A stretch of 64,000 bases of DNA from Desulfomarina profundi (GTDB lineage: Bacteria > Desulfobacterota > Desulfobulbia > Desulfobulbales > Desulfocapsaceae), in assembly GCF_019703855.1 (NCBI RefSeq), contig NZ_AP024086.1, positions 2,624,501 to 2,688,500 on the forward strand, written 5' to 3'. This document shows, piece by piece, positions 43,115 to 51,962 of this stretch (position 1 is the first letter of the stretch; each line of letters begins with the position of its first letter). A program made the translations under genes and the position numbers. Below the pieces are notes generated by a model. It was not told the DNA's origin. It did not search any database and saw only the letters and a list, made by a program, of their open reading frames with translations.

Positions 43115-43476
43115 CATTTTCCCCTTAGTTGTAATGACTGCCCGAGAAAAATCTCCCGAGCTGATGGAATATTTTTTGTTTCTGAAACCATTGCATACTA
43201 TTTTTCTCTCCAATACAGTGATACAGCCTATCTTGTTTTCTCTTCCTTTTCCATATTTTTGTTTATCTGATACTTGTCCAGAAATGAGATTTTTGGTTCA
43301 AGTTCAGGTAAGCGTAAACTCCGAGGAGCATAGAACAATAAAAAAGACCATTTGTGGACAGGTACTGCCCAAAAACCTTCCCGGATTTCCAATGCCTCTA
43401 TTTCGTATCTTGACTTCAAACAGAATTTACATATTGTATTAGTCATTACTCATATAAATACTTACTGATAAGGATT

Positions 43477-43800
43477 ATGACAAAATTAGCACAGTTTATA
43501 AAAGTTCTTGGTGATGCCAATCGACTGGCAATTATCCATGCCATTGGTGAATCAACCCGCTCAGTCACCGAAATTATAGCAGAAACAGGCCTGTCACAGA
43601 CTCTTGTCTCTTTCCACCTGCGGGTAATGCGGGAAAAAAGTGTGGTAACAACACAACGGGATGGCCCATTTATTTTTTACAGCCTTTCAACCCCTGAACT
43701 TTATGGCCTGATTGGTGAACTTGCCCGAGTTGCCGGAATAGAGAGTGCCATCGGCAAACCAATATCATCTTCAGTAAAAGTCAATCAGAACAGGAGTTAA
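43477..43800 (+). CDS. ArsR-family transcriptional regulator
   Basis: 107-residue winged-helix regulator. KVLGDANRLAIIHAI and SVTEIIAETGLSQTLVSFHL form the ArsR helix-turn-helix. No cysteine pair for metal sensing (no ELCVCDL-like box), so it is probably not an arsenic or zinc sensor. It heads a tight rightward set with two small proteins, a winged-helix protein and the DUF5714 selenoprotein. Confidence 0.85.
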   Translation: MTKLAQFIKVLGDANRLAIIHAIGESTRSVTEIIAETGLSQTLVSFHLRVMREKSVVTTQRDGPFIFYSLSTPELYGLIGELARVAGIESAIGKPISSSVKVNQNRS

Positions 43801-43802
43801 TC

Positions 43803-44042
43803 ATGTGGTGGAATAATGGTGGATGGGGACCGATGTATGGTATGTGGTTTATGCCTGTTTTCGGTCTGCTGTGTATGTTGATATTATTTTATGTGGTTTT
43901 ACGGATCGTAAATCGTGAGCGGGAATTATTCAACAGAATAGATCCTCATATCAACCAGAAACAGGATGAACTGCTCAAAGAGATAAAAGCACTCCGAAAT
44001 GAAGTTGAAGAATTGCATAAAAAACAAAAAAAGGATCATTAA
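43803..44042 (+). CDS. Small membrane protein with coiled-coil tail
   Basis: 79 residues. The N-terminus is Trp/Gly/Met-rich (MWWNNGGWGPMYGMWFMPVF), leading into one membrane helix to about residue 36 and a charged coiled coil (LLKEIKALRNEVEELHKK). Similar small proteins accompany redox or metal-resistance genes, but no family function is known. Two bases after the ArsR-type gene. Confidence 0.65.
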   Translation: MWWNNGGWGPMYGMWFMPVFGLLCMLILFYVVLRIVNRERELFNRIDPHINQKQDELLKEIKALRNEVEELHKKQKKDH

Positions 44043-44046
44043 CACA

Positions 44047-44205
44047 GTGGAAAAATTAAATATTTCTCAAAAGAAAGCTCTTCTGGACAGCCTGCTCAGT
44101 TCACTGATGGCTGATATAAGCTGCGATGATCGGCAACAATTGCTGCATGATATTCTCCTGAAGAACAAAGAATCCCGACCGGTTATTGAAATGGTTGAAT
44201 ACTGA
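44047..44205 (+). CDS. Small conserved-looking hypothetical protein
   Basis: 52 residues, helical (EKLNISQKKALLDSLLSSLM, DDRQQLLHDILLKN). I chose GTG 44047, four bases after the preceding stop; the frame is open further upstream inside that gene. AAGGAT lies some distance ahead. Family not recognised. Confidence 0.5.
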   Translation: MEKLNISQKKALLDSLLSSLMADISCDDRQQLLHDILLKNKESRPVIEMVEY

Positions 44206-44229
44206 ATCAACGAATGTACTGATTCAGGT

Positions 44230-44535
44230 GTGAATCCCGTTGAAATGAGCAGAGAAGTCCTCGCCGCAATAAGTCACAGTTATGAACTGGCTCCATATGC
44301 CACTCACGAATTACGGGGTCTTTTTAACGATTGGCTTGGGGAAATTGAACTGCGGGTTATAGATTTTGTCAACCAACGCAATCGGGTTGACCCACAGGAA
44401 TTATCTTCCCATTTTAAATTAACCAGGGAATCCATTATTTTTGTGCTGGGAAAACTCGAGCGGGAAGGCAAGATCACCACGAATACCAGAAAGAAATCAA
44501 CAACCAGTTTACGATTACTGAAAAGAGGAGAATAA
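44230..44535 (+). CDS. Winged-helix DNA-binding protein
   Basis: 101 residues. The C-terminal half is a winged helix (VDPQELSSHFKLTRESIIFV, LGKLEREGKITTNTR). The N-terminal helices may dimerise. It starts at GTG 44230 after AGG; ATG 44245 is possible. Its stop overlaps the DUF5714 start (TAATG). Likely co-regulates this set. Confidence 0.65.
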   Translation: MNPVEMSREVLAAISHSYELAPYATHELRGLFNDWLGEIELRVIDFVNQRNRVDPQELSSHFKLTRESIIFVLGKLEREGKITTNTRKKSTTSLRLLKRGE

Positions 44536-45488
44536 TGGACAATATATTTACATCGGCACAGACATCGAAAGAGAATTGTTGAGGTTCAAACGATGACGGT
44601 CGTCATCCTGAAAAAGCTACACAGCAGGTACATTTTTCTGAAAGAAACAATGAGAACTGCATGGTCTGTGGCTCCCATCTCCAATACCATACCCAGCCGG
44701 TGGAAGGCCATTGTCATTATTGTAACAGTGAGAATAAATGGTATATCTCCTGTTCCAAAGGCCACATGGTTTGCGATTCCTGCCATAATCAACAGACAAT
44801 GCAGCAAATCAAGACCATACTTATGAAATCAACGTCAACTGATCCATTTGCAATTTCCGAACACTGCATGGATCTCCCCATTCTGCCAATGCTTGGTTGC
44901 CAGCATACATATATAGCGGGTGGAGCATTAATGACTGCCCTGAAAAATGAAGGCACATTTGATCTTACGAATGACGCTGTTCTCGAAGTCTTCCACCGAA
45001 CGGAAAAACAAGCTCATGGTGGCTATTGTGGTCTGACGGGAACCTGCGGAATAGCCCCTTCATTGGGTGCCTGTATGGCAATACTTACCGGGTCCAGATG
45101 TGGTCGTGACAAAGAGCAGAAACTCACCATGGAACTTGTCTCCAGGGTAATGGGGGCAATTACGAAACTCACGGGCCCAAGCTGTTGCAAAGCATATGTT
45201 CGAATATCGCTGGCAGTTGCTGTCGATTTTATCCAACAACATTTTTCACTTTTACTGCCAGGAAACGACTCTCCCACCTGCCGGCACATGGAAAATCACC
45301 CCCATGGCTGCAGGCAGGAGAAATGCCCGTATTTCCCTTTAAATTCGATTGAAAAAAACAAAAACCCAATTGCCCCGACGCCTCTCTGGCCGCGGGTTAT
45401 AAGCCCTGAACCAGACATTGCCTGGCAGTTGCAAGAGAGAATAAAACATCTGATGCAGAGCTTTCTGAAGCTATGCAGGTTGCAATGA
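44535..45488 (+). CDS. DUF5714 protein, predicted selenoprotein (UGA = Sec16)
   Basis: 317 residues if the TGA at 44580-44582 is selenocysteine. GAGGAG precedes ATG 44535 at good distance; after TSAQTSKENC comes Sec16, then GSNDDGRHPEKATQQVHFSE. The DUF5714 body then follows in the same frame with cysteine motifs NCMVCGSHLQ, GHCHYCNSENKW, CSKGHMVCDSCHNQQ and the C-rich GLTGTCGIAPSLGA and GPSCCKAYV. Ordinary gene calling would start at ATG 44661 and lose the Cys15-Sec16 pair. A 6-bp hairpin with a GGTC loop starts nine bases after the UGA. Many Cys suggest metal or redox chemistry; the function of DUF5714 is unknown. Confidence 0.75.
44583..44607 (+). promoter_or_regulatory. SECIS-like hairpin with GGTC loop
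   Basis: GATGAC (44592-44597), loop GGTC (44598-44601), GTCATC (44602-44607): a perfect 6-bp stem nine bases after the in-frame UGA. The loop bases GGUC match those of the E. coli fdhF SECIS recognised by SelB, and the loop distance (16-19 bases) fits bacterial elements. Confidence 0.7.
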
Positions 45489-45535
45489 CAGTGGTAGCAA
45501 CGAAAAATCAGGTTGAATAACATCAAGCTCATCAG

Positions 45536-45572
45536 ATATGAGATACCTTGCGAGAGGGCATATCTCATTTTA
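45536..45572 (+). terminator. Rho-independent terminator after the DUF5714 gene
   Basis: ATGAGATA (45538-45545) pairs with TATCTCAT (45561-45568), with CC/GG inside, followed by TTTTATA. It ends the rightward set and reaches the stop of the convergent hydrolase gene. Confidence 0.6.
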
Positions 45573-46121
45573 TAGTGACTTGATAAATACATCCGTTTTT
45601 ACAACTTCTGCATAAACCATTTTAAGTGCAGCAAGAAATGATGCATGAACATGAGAGGCAGGAATTTCAACACCTTGAAATTCAAGTGATCGTGCGGCAC
45701 AGGCATCACCCAGGACAACTACATCAAAACCCAGATCATATGCAGCTCTGGCTGTTGCGTCGATGCACATAAATGTCATCATTCCCGCTATTACTACCCT
45801 TTCAACACCAATAGAATGGAGTTCCTGCTCAAGATCAGTTTCACGAAAGCTGTTTGGAAAATGCTTGAGAACAGTCTTTTCCCCCTTCACCGGTGTTACA
45901 GAATTATGAATCTCAGCACCATGTGTACCGGGCTGGAAAAAACCGCTACGCCCGTTAAGACTTTCATGACGGACATGAATAACGGGTATTTTCTTTTCTC
46001 GGAATTTTTTCATAACTTTTGCTGCATTATCTGCCGATACTTCAGCTCCATTTTGCTCAAATTTTCCACCTGGGAAATAATCATTTTGAATATCTACCAA
46101 TATCAGGGCTGTCTTTTTCAT
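45570..46121 (-). CDS. Cysteine hydrolase, isochorismatase-like
   Basis: 183 residues. Catalytic triad candidates are Asp in ILVDIQNDYF, Lys in EKTVLKHFPNSF and the nucleophile Cys in AGMMTFMCIDATARAA. HVRHESLNGRSGFFQPGTHG is typical of nicotinamidase/isochorismatase-type enzymes; substrate unknown. ATG 46121 follows AAGGAG; the frame is open 29 codons upstream. Divergent from the GlxA-like regulator, which probably controls it. Confidence 0.85.
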   Translation of the reverse strand: MKKTALILVDIQNDYFPGGKFEQNGAEVSADNAAKVMKKFREKKIPVIHVRHESLNGRSGFFQPGTHGAEIHNSVTPVKGEKTVLKHFPNSFRETDLEQELHSIGVERVVIAGMMTFMCIDATARAAYDLGFDVVVLGDACAARSLEFQGVEIPASHVHASFLAALKMVYAEVVKTDVFIKSL

Positions 46122-46285
46122 AGTTCTGCTCCTTATGTTCCTTTGCTTCAGAGTGCATCGCTCAATTCCACCGATTTTTTCTGTTTCTGTACTTGTACGA
46201 GAGAACATAAGCCACTATCCTGCTCAGAAGAAGTGGCAGAAACGACAAATAAAGGGCAAATTATGACAAAACAGGCGAGGTGAAA

Positions 46286-47239
46286 ATGATCCGGACAGCT
46301 ATCCTTGCAGTACCAGGATGTTTGAGTTCATCCGTTGATGGACTGGGAGAAATACTGGCATTTGCAAATTCTTTTCTGAAATCAGCATATTTCACTACCC
46401 GGGTATATACAGTGAACGGTAGGCCTGTACAAAGTTATACCGGGAAAAAAATTGTACCCGACCACTCAATCACTGAGTCCGGAGCAGATATTATAATTTT
46501 ACCGCCAGTATTAAGTAAGCTCGAAGAATCACTGAACAATTGCGAAATAGTTGACTGGTTGCAGAACCACCATAAATCTGGAGGCCAGATTGCGTCTGTC
46601 TGTGCAGGATCTTTTCTACTTGCTGAAACTGGCCTGCTTAACGGTCGTACCGCTACCACCCATTGGAATCTGGCTGATACGTTCAGGACCCGCTATCCGG
46701 AAGTTCACCTGCAGATACAACGGCTGGTTGTCGATGGTGGGGATTATATCTGCTGCGGTGGTGTATCTGCCTGGATGGACCTCGCCCTCCATTTAGTGAC
46801 ACGTTTTACAGGGAAAGATATTTCAAGACAATGCGCCAAAATGATACTTATGGATCCACACCGTGAGCACCAGGCACCTTACGGTATGGGAGGATTTCGG
46901 AAAAATCACAAAGACCAGGCGATACTCAAAGTCCAGCAGCTGATAGAAAGACAACATGATCAATCAATTCCCATACAAAAAATGGCAACTGTAGCAGCCC
47001 TTGGGGAAAGGACATTCTTGAGACGTTTCATCAATGCAACAGGAATATCCCCTGGAAAGTATTTACAGCAGATGCGTATGGAAACAGCCAGGGAGCTACT
47101 TGAAACAACTGACTTAAGCATTGAAAATATAGCAGAATCTATTGGATATATCGATTACAGTGCTTTTAGAAAATTATTCAAGAAAACTATGGGATGTACC
47201 CCTTCCTCATATCGGCGGCGATTTGGATTGATCAGTTAA
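46286..47239 (+). CDS. GlxA-family transcriptional regulator (DJ-1/PfpI + AraC)
   Basis: 317 residues. The N-terminal DJ-1/PfpI-type domain has a nucleophile-elbow-like Cys in GGQIASVCAGSFLLAETG. The C-terminal AraC domain has two helix-turn-helices (MATVAALGERTFLRRFINAT and IENIAESIGYIDYSAFRKLF). ATG 46286 has GAGG five bases ahead; GTG 46280 is an alternative. It faces away from the isochorismatase-like gene, the common arrangement of regulator and target. Confidence 0.87.
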   Translation: MIRTAILAVPGCLSSSVDGLGEILAFANSFLKSAYFTTRVYTVNGRPVQSYTGKKIVPDHSITESGADIIILPPVLSKLEESLNNCEIVDWLQNHHKSGGQIASVCAGSFLLAETGLLNGRTATTHWNLADTFRTRYPEVHLQIQRLVVDGGDYICCGGVSAWMDLALHLVTRFTGKDISRQCAKMILMDPHREHQAPYGMGGFRKNHKDQAILKVQQLIERQHDQSIPIQKMATVAALGERTFLRRFINATGISPGKYLQQMRMETARELLETTDLSIENIAESIGYIDYSAFRKLFKKTMGCTPSSYRRRFGLIS

Positions 47240-47315
47240 TTTCAGATTGAGACGATTCTGAAAAAAAGGGACACATTTACAACATACTCTTCCAACCTGC
47301 CAATTGACTCAAACT

Positions 47316-47774
47316 TCAATTTGCAACAGGCCCAAAAATCAACCATCCATTGCTGTACCGTTGCACAACAGTTCCCTCTTTCGATAAGGTACCTGGTGTA
47401 TCTTTTGTGAATATAACACGAAACTGGTGTGGATGTGCAATGCTCCAATTTTCTACATCAGCTGGAGATTCCAGGGGAAGCAAAGGTGTCTGCAACCGGC
47501 CGGAGAACTGAAATTGATCTGCCAGCCAGGCAGGAAAAATTGCCACCTGTGTACCACGTTTCTGAATTGTTCGAATAGCATTGCCGACAACAGCCTGGTT
47601 GTAAAGTTTATGGAAAGGCTTAACGAGAGCCAGGTGGAGAAACAGGAAAAACACTACAATGGTGCAAGAGATAATCTTGATGTTTTTTACGACAGATTCA
47701 GATTGAAAAAAGAGTAAAAAGAAGCTGCACAAAACTGGAATAATAGCTATCCATTGAGGAATATACTTCATCAT
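47316..47774 (-). CDS. C-terminal part of an ArnT-like glycosyltransferase, separate frame
   Basis: 152 residues. Two membrane helices (WIAIIPVLCSFFLLFF and IISCTIVVFFLFLHLAL) are followed by a soluble domain (IRTIQKRGTQVAIFPAWLAD). It begins at ATG 47774 within the stop region of the upstream gene (ATGA overlap) after GGAGACAGGGAA. It looks like the C-terminal third of a GT39 protein made as a second coupled cistron, or as the product of a frameshift. Confidence 0.55.
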   Translation of the reverse strand: MMKYIPQWIAIIPVLCSFFLLFFQSESVVKNIKIISCTIVVFFLFLHLALVKPFHKLYNQAVVGNAIRTIQKRGTQVAIFPAWLADQFQFSGRLQTPLLPLESPADVENWSIAHPHQFRVIFTKDTPGTLSKEGTVVQRYSNGWLIFGPVAN

Positions 47775-48889
47775 TTCCCTGTCTCCACCATGTAAAGGTA
47801 GACGGGGACAATAAAGAAAGCTAAGGCAAGCAGCAGAAAAAAGACAATAATTGGCATTCGATGCCATGATGAATGTTGAGCTGCAGCTACCGCATGTCGT
47901 GACAGCAGAAGAGCCGCCAGAGGTAAAACAGGCAGGATATAATGTATCTGCTTACCACTGACACAAGATAGAAGGAAAAAAGAAGGCAGGATCGCGCAGA
48001 TACAAAATCGTGTCGAAGTATCAATGGATATACTCCTCCAGCCTTTCCAGGCAGGCCACCAGAGAAACCACGGAAAAAGAAGAAGGGGTAACAAAATGAT
48101 ATACCAGTAAAAAGGTCTGGCATGGGCGAAAGATTTCACTATGCGCCCAGCTGTCTGACTGAACAGTATTGCCTGGCGATATTCTTCCCCTCCTGCCCTT
48201 GCAGCTGGAATGACCCAGCAGAGAGCAATACCTATACCCACCGTAAGTGATAAAAAAATACAGCCGTACCACCTTAACCAGAACGATTTTTCTTCCCTGT
48301 GCCAGAAAGGTGCCAGGAAACTGACCGGCAATACGTAAAGCAGGATGACAGGTCCTTTGGCTAGTATACCGAGCCCTATGGCAACACTGAAACCCAACCA
48401 GGGAAAGATGCTTTTTCTGTTCACTGCCAGCAACAGACAATTCAGAGCAAGTAATGATAAGAACGTCAAGAGTGTATCAAACATCGTGAGAGAACTGTAA
48501 AGACTCCAGATAAACGTTCCCATTAAAATAAACGGTGTAGCCAGATGAATGTCTTTATTTCCAGGCCATAGGAATTTTGCCAGCCTTACAGTCATGGCAA
48601 TGGAACACAAACCAAAAAAAGGGCTGACCAACCTGGCAGACCATTCTCCAACTCCGAAAATAAGCCATACAAAATGAATACACCAGAAAAACAGCGGAGG
48701 TTTGTGACTGTATGGCAACCCATTAATACGAGGTACCAGAAAATCACCGTTCTGCCACATTTCCCAAGCTACGGAAAGATATCTTGTTTCATCAATGGGG
48801 ATCAATGGTCTTGAATAAACGGCAATGATAGAGAGCATGATTGCAAAACATGCCCATTGCCAGTTTTCTGATATTCTATATCTGAACAT
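47771..48889 (-). CDS. GT39/ArnT-like glycosyltransferase
   Basis: 372 residues with about ten membrane helices. The N-terminal catalytic loop PLIPIDETRYLSVAWEMWQN with the Asp-Glu pair and the INGLPYSHKPPLFFW motif are typical of ArnT and other polyprenyl-phosphate sugar transferases. The usual length is about 550, close to this gene plus the overlapping one at 47316. It probably adds a sugar to lipid A or another envelope lipid; acceptor not shown. ATG 48889. Confidence 0.8.
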   Translation of the reverse strand: MFRYRISENWQWACFAIMLSIIAVYSRPLIPIDETRYLSVAWEMWQNGDFLVPRINGLPYSHKPPLFFWCIHFVWLIFGVGEWSARLVSPFFGLCSIAMTVRLAKFLWPGNKDIHLATPFILMGTFIWSLYSSLTMFDTLLTFLSLLALNCLLLAVNRKSIFPWLGFSVAIGLGILAKGPVILLYVLPVSFLAPFWHREEKSFWLRWYGCIFLSLTVGIGIALCWVIPAARAGGEEYRQAILFSQTAGRIVKSFAHARPFYWYIILLPLLLFPWFLWWPAWKGWRSISIDTSTRFCICAILPSFFLLSCVSGKQIHYILPVLPLAALLLSRHAVAAAQHSSWHRMPIIVFFLLLALAFFIVPVYLYMVETGK

Positions 48890-48981
48890 TATAAATAATT
48901 TCTCTCGTTCTTCGCTGGCAAAGATGGAACTAATCAGACGACCCTGTGATCAAGCTAAACAGCAATTCTACCTGGCAGAAG

Positions 48982-49865
48982 TCAGTCAAGATTCTTCGAT
49001 ACTTTAAGTGTTGAGTATGGCAGTTGGAAATACTCAAGAGTTTTTCCGGTCTTGCTCCAGCCATTCTGATATAATAATTTTGCCAGATTAATGCTGATAC
49101 CACCATAGAGAGATCTGGAGTTTGCTTCCCCAGGATCCTCATAACCTCTGGTATAGTATCCACCAGAAATCTCAACCCATTTGAGGAAACTATCTTGAAA
49201 TACGTCAAAACCGTCAAGTTTGAGCACCAGTGAATAGTATTGATTGGAATAGTCATCGAAGATACCATTTACAGGAACATTGAATACATACTCTATCCTG
49301 AAATCAACTTTTCGATCCAGTTCGGGGTAGTGCTCAAATAATACGCTGGTCAAAGCCCCGATCGTATTCATTGTCATATCCCCCAGTCAAATCCCTGGGT
49401 TTCACTTGTAGCATCACCAAGTTCCATAAAAAGTTGCACCGTCCAGGCTGAAAAGGCTGCATAGGCACTTGCTTTTTCTGAGTCATATCCCCAGTTTTTA
49501 TAAAGTCCGGTAAGTGCGTCCGAGAAAGTATACGTTGCCCAGAAATGGCCAAGCTTGTCAGCACCACCATATTTGGAATCATGCTCAAACCAACCTTCAT
49601 CTGAAGTATGCAATCCACTTGATCCGTAGTCCCATGTTGCAAGACCCCATATTCCGATTGCTGCGGCGGCGGTTAAATTGGTATAAAACATTTTTTTTTC
49701 TTTTGACTGGCTCATCCACCAGTCTTTTTCATTGTCCAGGGATTGTTCCACCTTACTGGAATGAGTGAGAGGATTTTTGGTGATCCGAGTTGAAACCACA
49801 TCTGCATAAGAGTTGCAGGTGAAGCTCAAAAAGACCACTGTGATGAGAAATAACTGTGTATTCAT
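48982..49865 (-). pseudogene. DUF2279 (YfiM-like) protein, frameshifted
   Basis: Two frames join into one DUF2279 protein of about 294 residues. The first part has a signal peptide (NTQLFLITVVFLSFTCNSYA) and the motif GGADKLGHFWATYTFSDALT, ending at SETQGFDWG. The second part (from MTMNTIGALTSVLFEHYPEL to the C-terminus) continues the expected G-D-M-x-x-N-x-x-G. The break is at five C on the plus strand (49380-49384); six would restore the frame. GGAAAG precedes ATG 49865. Probably an envelope protein; function unknown. Confidence 0.75.
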
Positions 49866-50101
49866 GCTTTGTCTTTCCTTTAAATTACTATTGAAATTAT
49901 GGCCAGTAGTAAGTGGCCGTCCAGAAACTGGAATTTCCATTCAAGTGTAAAAGTGCTTCGAGTTTGAGGTAATATCCCGAATTATGGGAACCATAATAAA
50001 CGACAAAGATGAAGAAATGATGAAGAAGTGATGAAAACCACCGCAAACACGGCTTTTTTTATAAAAAGGGAGAAAAAGGACATACTCGTGGATTTTGACA
50101 T

Positions 50102-50142
50102 AAAACAAGCACTTACCAAATTAATGGCAAGTGCTTGTTTTT
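50102..50142. terminator. Perfect 13-bp terminator hairpin
   Basis: AAAACAAGCACTT (50102-50114) pairs exactly with AAGTGCTTGTTTT (50129-50141). On the minus strand it lies four bases beyond the CCA end of the tRNA fragment and ends in TTTTAT, so it is the tRNA terminator. It can also act rightward. Confidence 0.8.
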
Positions 50143-50146
50143 GTTC

Positions 50147-50191
50147 TGGTACACCAGACAGGATTCGAACCTGTGACCCCCTGATTCGTAG
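50147..50191 (-). pseudogene. 3' half of a tRNA-Arg(ACG)-like gene
   Basis: On the minus strand the sequence runs from the anticodon loop (CTACGAATCAGG, anticodon ACG) through the T arm (ACAGG, loop TTCGAAT, CCTGT), acceptor strand CTGGTGT, discriminator A and CCA. The 5' half is missing: upstream bases do not pair to make the D arm or the other acceptor strand. A tRNA 3' half with its terminator is the usual remnant left at one end of an integrated element. The remainder of 49866-50568 shows no further feature I can support. Confidence 0.7.
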
Positions 50192-50568
50192 TCCTGACCT
50201 TCGAAGCTTCGCAATCTCATCAATTGCAGTAACTTATTGATATAATATCACATAAAAGCTCCATAGCTTTTCTCTTTTTATCCATTTTTGCAAATTTTAG
50301 AACCTTTTTCTCACACAAATCCACACACGAAAAATTCATTTCCAAAAGTGCCGAAAAATAATTCTTTCCAGCTATAATAATGCACAACCAGGCGCTTGTC
50401 AGAGAATAAACATTTTACTCAAAATCGAGGTTTTATACAAAAATAAGCGCACACTTAATGCAGCAAAATTAGCAATATTAGAAATTTTCCTTTCCACTTT
50501 CAGAGATAATCGGATACAATAATTCCCAATGAACAACTTTGAAAGAAAAATTTATAACCAGTAACAAC

Positions 50569-51879
50569 ATGATCAACACAATTAAAGAAATCATCTTTGA
50601 TCTTCAGGAAATCAAACTCGAGACAGGCGTGCCACGTCTCCTAAGGATTAGACCCGTAACAAATAAAGCCACTGTCTGCATAGGTGTTCGTCGTAGCGGG
50701 AAATCGACATTCATGTTTCAAATCATGCAGAGACTGATCGAGAGGGGTGTCTCCCGACACAATATACTCTACTTGAATTTTTTCGACGACCGGTTGCATA
50801 ATTTACAACGCGGCCCTCTGGATGCTATTTCGGAAGCATATTACTCCCTCTACCCGGAAAAGAAAAATTCTGAAAAAATATATTGTTTCTTTGACGAAAT
50901 ACAGATACTACCGGGCTGGGAATCCTTTGTTGACAGATTGATAAGAACAGAAAATTGTGATATATATATCACAGGCTCATCAGCACAAATGCTTTCCAAA
51001 GAGATCGCCACACAGATGCGGGGACGTGCGCTTTCATGGGAATTATTTCCCTTTTCTTTTCGGGAATTCCTCAATGCAAAAAATGTCGATCACACGTTAC
51101 CTTTTTCAAGCAAAAAACGATTACTCATACAAAAAACATTTGAAGAATATTGGCAAACCGGGGGATTTCCTGAGGTCATAGGCTTAGATCGATTTCTTCG
51201 TATTAAAATTCATCAGGAATATTTTTCCACCCTGCTGTTTCGGGATCTTATAGAACGACACGATGTTTCCCATCCTAAAGCGGTAACAGACCTGGCACAT
51301 CGATTAATAGATAACATCGCTTCATTATACTCTGTCAACAAACTTACCGGGTATTTGAAGTCACTTGGACATAAAGCACCAAAATCTGCGGTATCTGAAT
51401 ATCTAGAATGGTTCGAGGATGCGTATTTCCTCTTTACTGTTCGCATTTTCGATGCCTCACTGGCAAAAGCCAATGTCAATCCGAAAAAAATCTATTGTAT
51501 TGATCATGCAATGGTGACTTCAACGGGATCCGGTATCCTAGTCAACTCCGGGCACCTGCTGGAAAACCTGGTGTTTGTCGCACTACGCCGAATCAGCCGG
51601 AATATCTTCTATTACAAAACAAACAGTGGCCGGGAAGTCGATTTCATTGTTCAGCAACAGGATAACTCCCGGATGTTAATCCAGGTATGTGAATCCATGT
51701 CCAATCCTAAAACGTATAAACGTGAAGTTAAGGCACTGAAAGAGGCCATGTACGAGCAAAACCTCACAACAGGTACCATTGTCACCTTTGACCAGGAAGA
51801 ACAAATCGTTATACATTCCGGTAAAATTGAAGTTATGCCCGCATGGCGTTTCCTACTGAATCTGCCGGAAACAATGTAA
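50569..51879 (+). CDS. AAA+ ATPase with DUF4143 domain
   Basis: 436 residues. The ATPase domain has Walker A GVRRSGKSTFM, Walker B KIYCFFDEIQILPGWES and the sensor region CDIYITGSSAQMLSKE. A DUF4143 C-terminal domain follows, with the PD-(D/E)xK-like pattern YYKTNSGREVDFIVQQ. This family is common in accessory genome parts; its role is uncertain. Start is unclear: ATG 50569 or TTG 50539, neither with a good ribosome site. Confidence 0.8.
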   Translation: MINTIKEIIFDLQEIKLETGVPRLLRIRPVTNKATVCIGVRRSGKSTFMFQIMQRLIERGVSRHNILYLNFFDDRLHNLQRGPLDAISEAYYSLYPEKKNSEKIYCFFDEIQILPGWESFVDRLIRTENCDIYITGSSAQMLSKEIATQMRGRALSWELFPFSFREFLNAKNVDHTLPFSSKKRLLIQKTFEEYWQTGGFPEVIGLDRFLRIKIHQEYFSTLLFRDLIERHDVSHPKAVTDLAHRLIDNIASLYSVNKLTGYLKSLGHKAPKSAVSEYLEWFEDAYFLFTVRIFDASLAKANVNPKKIYCIDHAMVTSTGSGILVNSGHLLENLVFVALRRISRNIFYYKTNSGREVDFIVQQQDNSRMLIQVCESMSNPKTYKREVKALKEAMYEQNLTTGTIVTFDQEEQIVIHSGKIEVMPAWRFLLNLPETM

Positions 51880-51962
51880 TAGCCAATAAAACTGCATGTT
51901 CAATATTTTCATCAACCACCTGACACAACCGCTTCATGATTTCGATACACCTCGTGGAAAGA

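Noticed and set aside
50028-50240. 70-codon frame containing PDRIRTCDPLIRSP
   Set aside because: This is the translated antisense of a tRNA 3' half, a well-known source of spurious proteins.
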